64,000 nt of DNA. Origin: Lachnospiraceae bacterium (GTDB lineage Bacteria; Bacillota; Clostridia; Lachnospirales; Lachnospiraceae). A program made the position numbers and the translations under genes. The stretch is taken from the NCBI GenBank assembly GCA_910575075.1, contig CAJTCY010000015.1, positions 61,887 to 125,886 on the forward strand. The letters are read 5' to 3'. How positions within the stretch are numbered: position 1 is the stretch's first letter; each line of letters opens with the position of its first letter. A model generated the notes under the pieces. The model was not told the origin of the DNA. It saw nothing but the letters and a program-made list of their open reading frames with translations, and ran no database searches. Of this stretch, positions 63,610 to 64,000 are shown one piece after another.

Positions 63610-64000
63610 TATTGAATGATGCTGAGGTTATGGAGTGATCTTTACCTCATACAGGGCAGATATATAGTGTTTGTGGGCACTCCAAATAAAACGTCATCAC
63701 TTCCCGTTCTAAATGGCCTCGATGTGTACCCATCCCTATATGACAGCTCACCTCTCATGTCCAACAGGATCATCCCCCTTCCGGAGGGTCCTCACTTCCT
63801 TCGTTCTGCCTGTCCATAACCAGAGTGCCGGCTTAGCTTTCTATCAGGGTCTTGCCCTCTGGAGATAATTCCTGCCAGCTACCAGCTCATTCTTTGTACT
63901 TTCATTACTGTTCCATACACTTTTGCTCTATTGCAGCACCTTTCGGCGGACGCTTCCTGCAACATCTTCAGTTATGTTTGGGAAACCTATGCAGCTTTCG
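63610..64000. other. GC-richer structured non-coding block at the window edge
   Basis: No frame looks like a real protein on either strand; a 67-codon plus frame (63616-63819) has no recognisable features. The block differs in composition from the AT-rich neighbouring genes and has many potential stems, such as CCCTCC-GGAA-GGGGG and its outer AGGA/TCCT pair (about 63757-63790) and CCAGAGGGC/GCACTCTGG (about 63821-63863). This could be the non-coding end of an insertion element (for example IS110/IS1111 with its guide RNA) or part of a group II intron continuing beyond the window; I recognise no diagnostic motif. Confidence 0.35.

Noticed and set aside
63616..63819. A 67-codon plus-strand ORF in the right-edge block
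   Set aside because: No ribosome site or domain; it crosses strong potential stems and sits in a region that looks non-coding.
1..64000. CRISPR arrays, rRNA or tRNA genes
   Set aside because: No evenly spaced direct repeats and no rRNA/tRNA signatures were seen on either strand.

Overview
The window looks like a chromosomal segment of a motile Firmicute, most likely a Clostridia/Lachnospiraceae-type gut bacterium. This rests on gene content and order: cdaA-cdaR-glmM, mreB(mbl)-flgF-flgG-rod-binding protein, comF next to a YvyF-like flagellar protein, CDP-glycerol phosphotransferases with TagGH-type exporter genes, and secreted proteins with InlB-type repeats. Shine-Dalgarno sites are strong and of the GGAGG type. 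Species assignment is inference; no rRNA or tRNA gene was seen.

Region 1 (about 0-25 kb) is a very large cell-surface polysaccharide / teichoic-acid locus, almost entirely on the minus strand and read leftward from a good promoter near 25.02-25.05 kb. In order of transcription it holds a (possibly split) DUF6077-type membrane protein, rfbA, rfbC, a secreted transglutaminase-like protein, a Wzm/Wzt exporter whose ATPase carries a C-terminal glycan-recognition-like domain, a two-domain glycosyltransferase, a methyltransferase joined to a kinase-like domain (like the WbdD chain terminator), an initiating sugar-phosphate transferase, a GT2 enzyme, a TagGH-type exporter, three CDP-glycerol phosphotransferase-family proteins (one fused to a GT2 domain), and an MBOAT acyltransferase with its SGNH-like partner. 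Together they suggest a rhamnose-containing, glycerol-phosphate-decorated, O-acylated surface polymer exported by ABC transporters.

Region 2 (25-40 kb) continues the theme: a secreted DUF5722 glycosidase-like protein with five InlB-type repeats, an 809-bp gene-free gap holding two adjacent inverted-repeat elements, a lone plus-strand GT2 gene, a flippase, several multi-membrane glycan proteins, rfbB, rfbD and more GT2 genes. The four dTDP-rhamnose genes are therefore split between two sub-clusters.

Region 3 (40-60 kb) is housekeeping: HPr, glmM, cdaR and cdaA (cyclic di-AMP and wall precursors), two conserved membrane proteins, yvyF-like and comF, recD2, flagellar rod genes, mreB, a candidate small RNA near 52.1 kb, an FMN-binding-type lipoprotein coupled to a chemotaxis receptor, and uvrA and uvrB.

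Region 4 (60-64 kb) is accessory DNA: an N-terminally truncated tyrosine recombinase abutting remnants of two other genes, a TIR-like (PF10137-type) protein with an unrecognised N-terminal domain bracketed by two covarying 40-nt hairpins, a DUF1016/YhcG PDDEXK nuclease with a palindrome at its 3' end, and a structured non-coding block at the window edge. It resembles a small defence island on a decayed mobile element.
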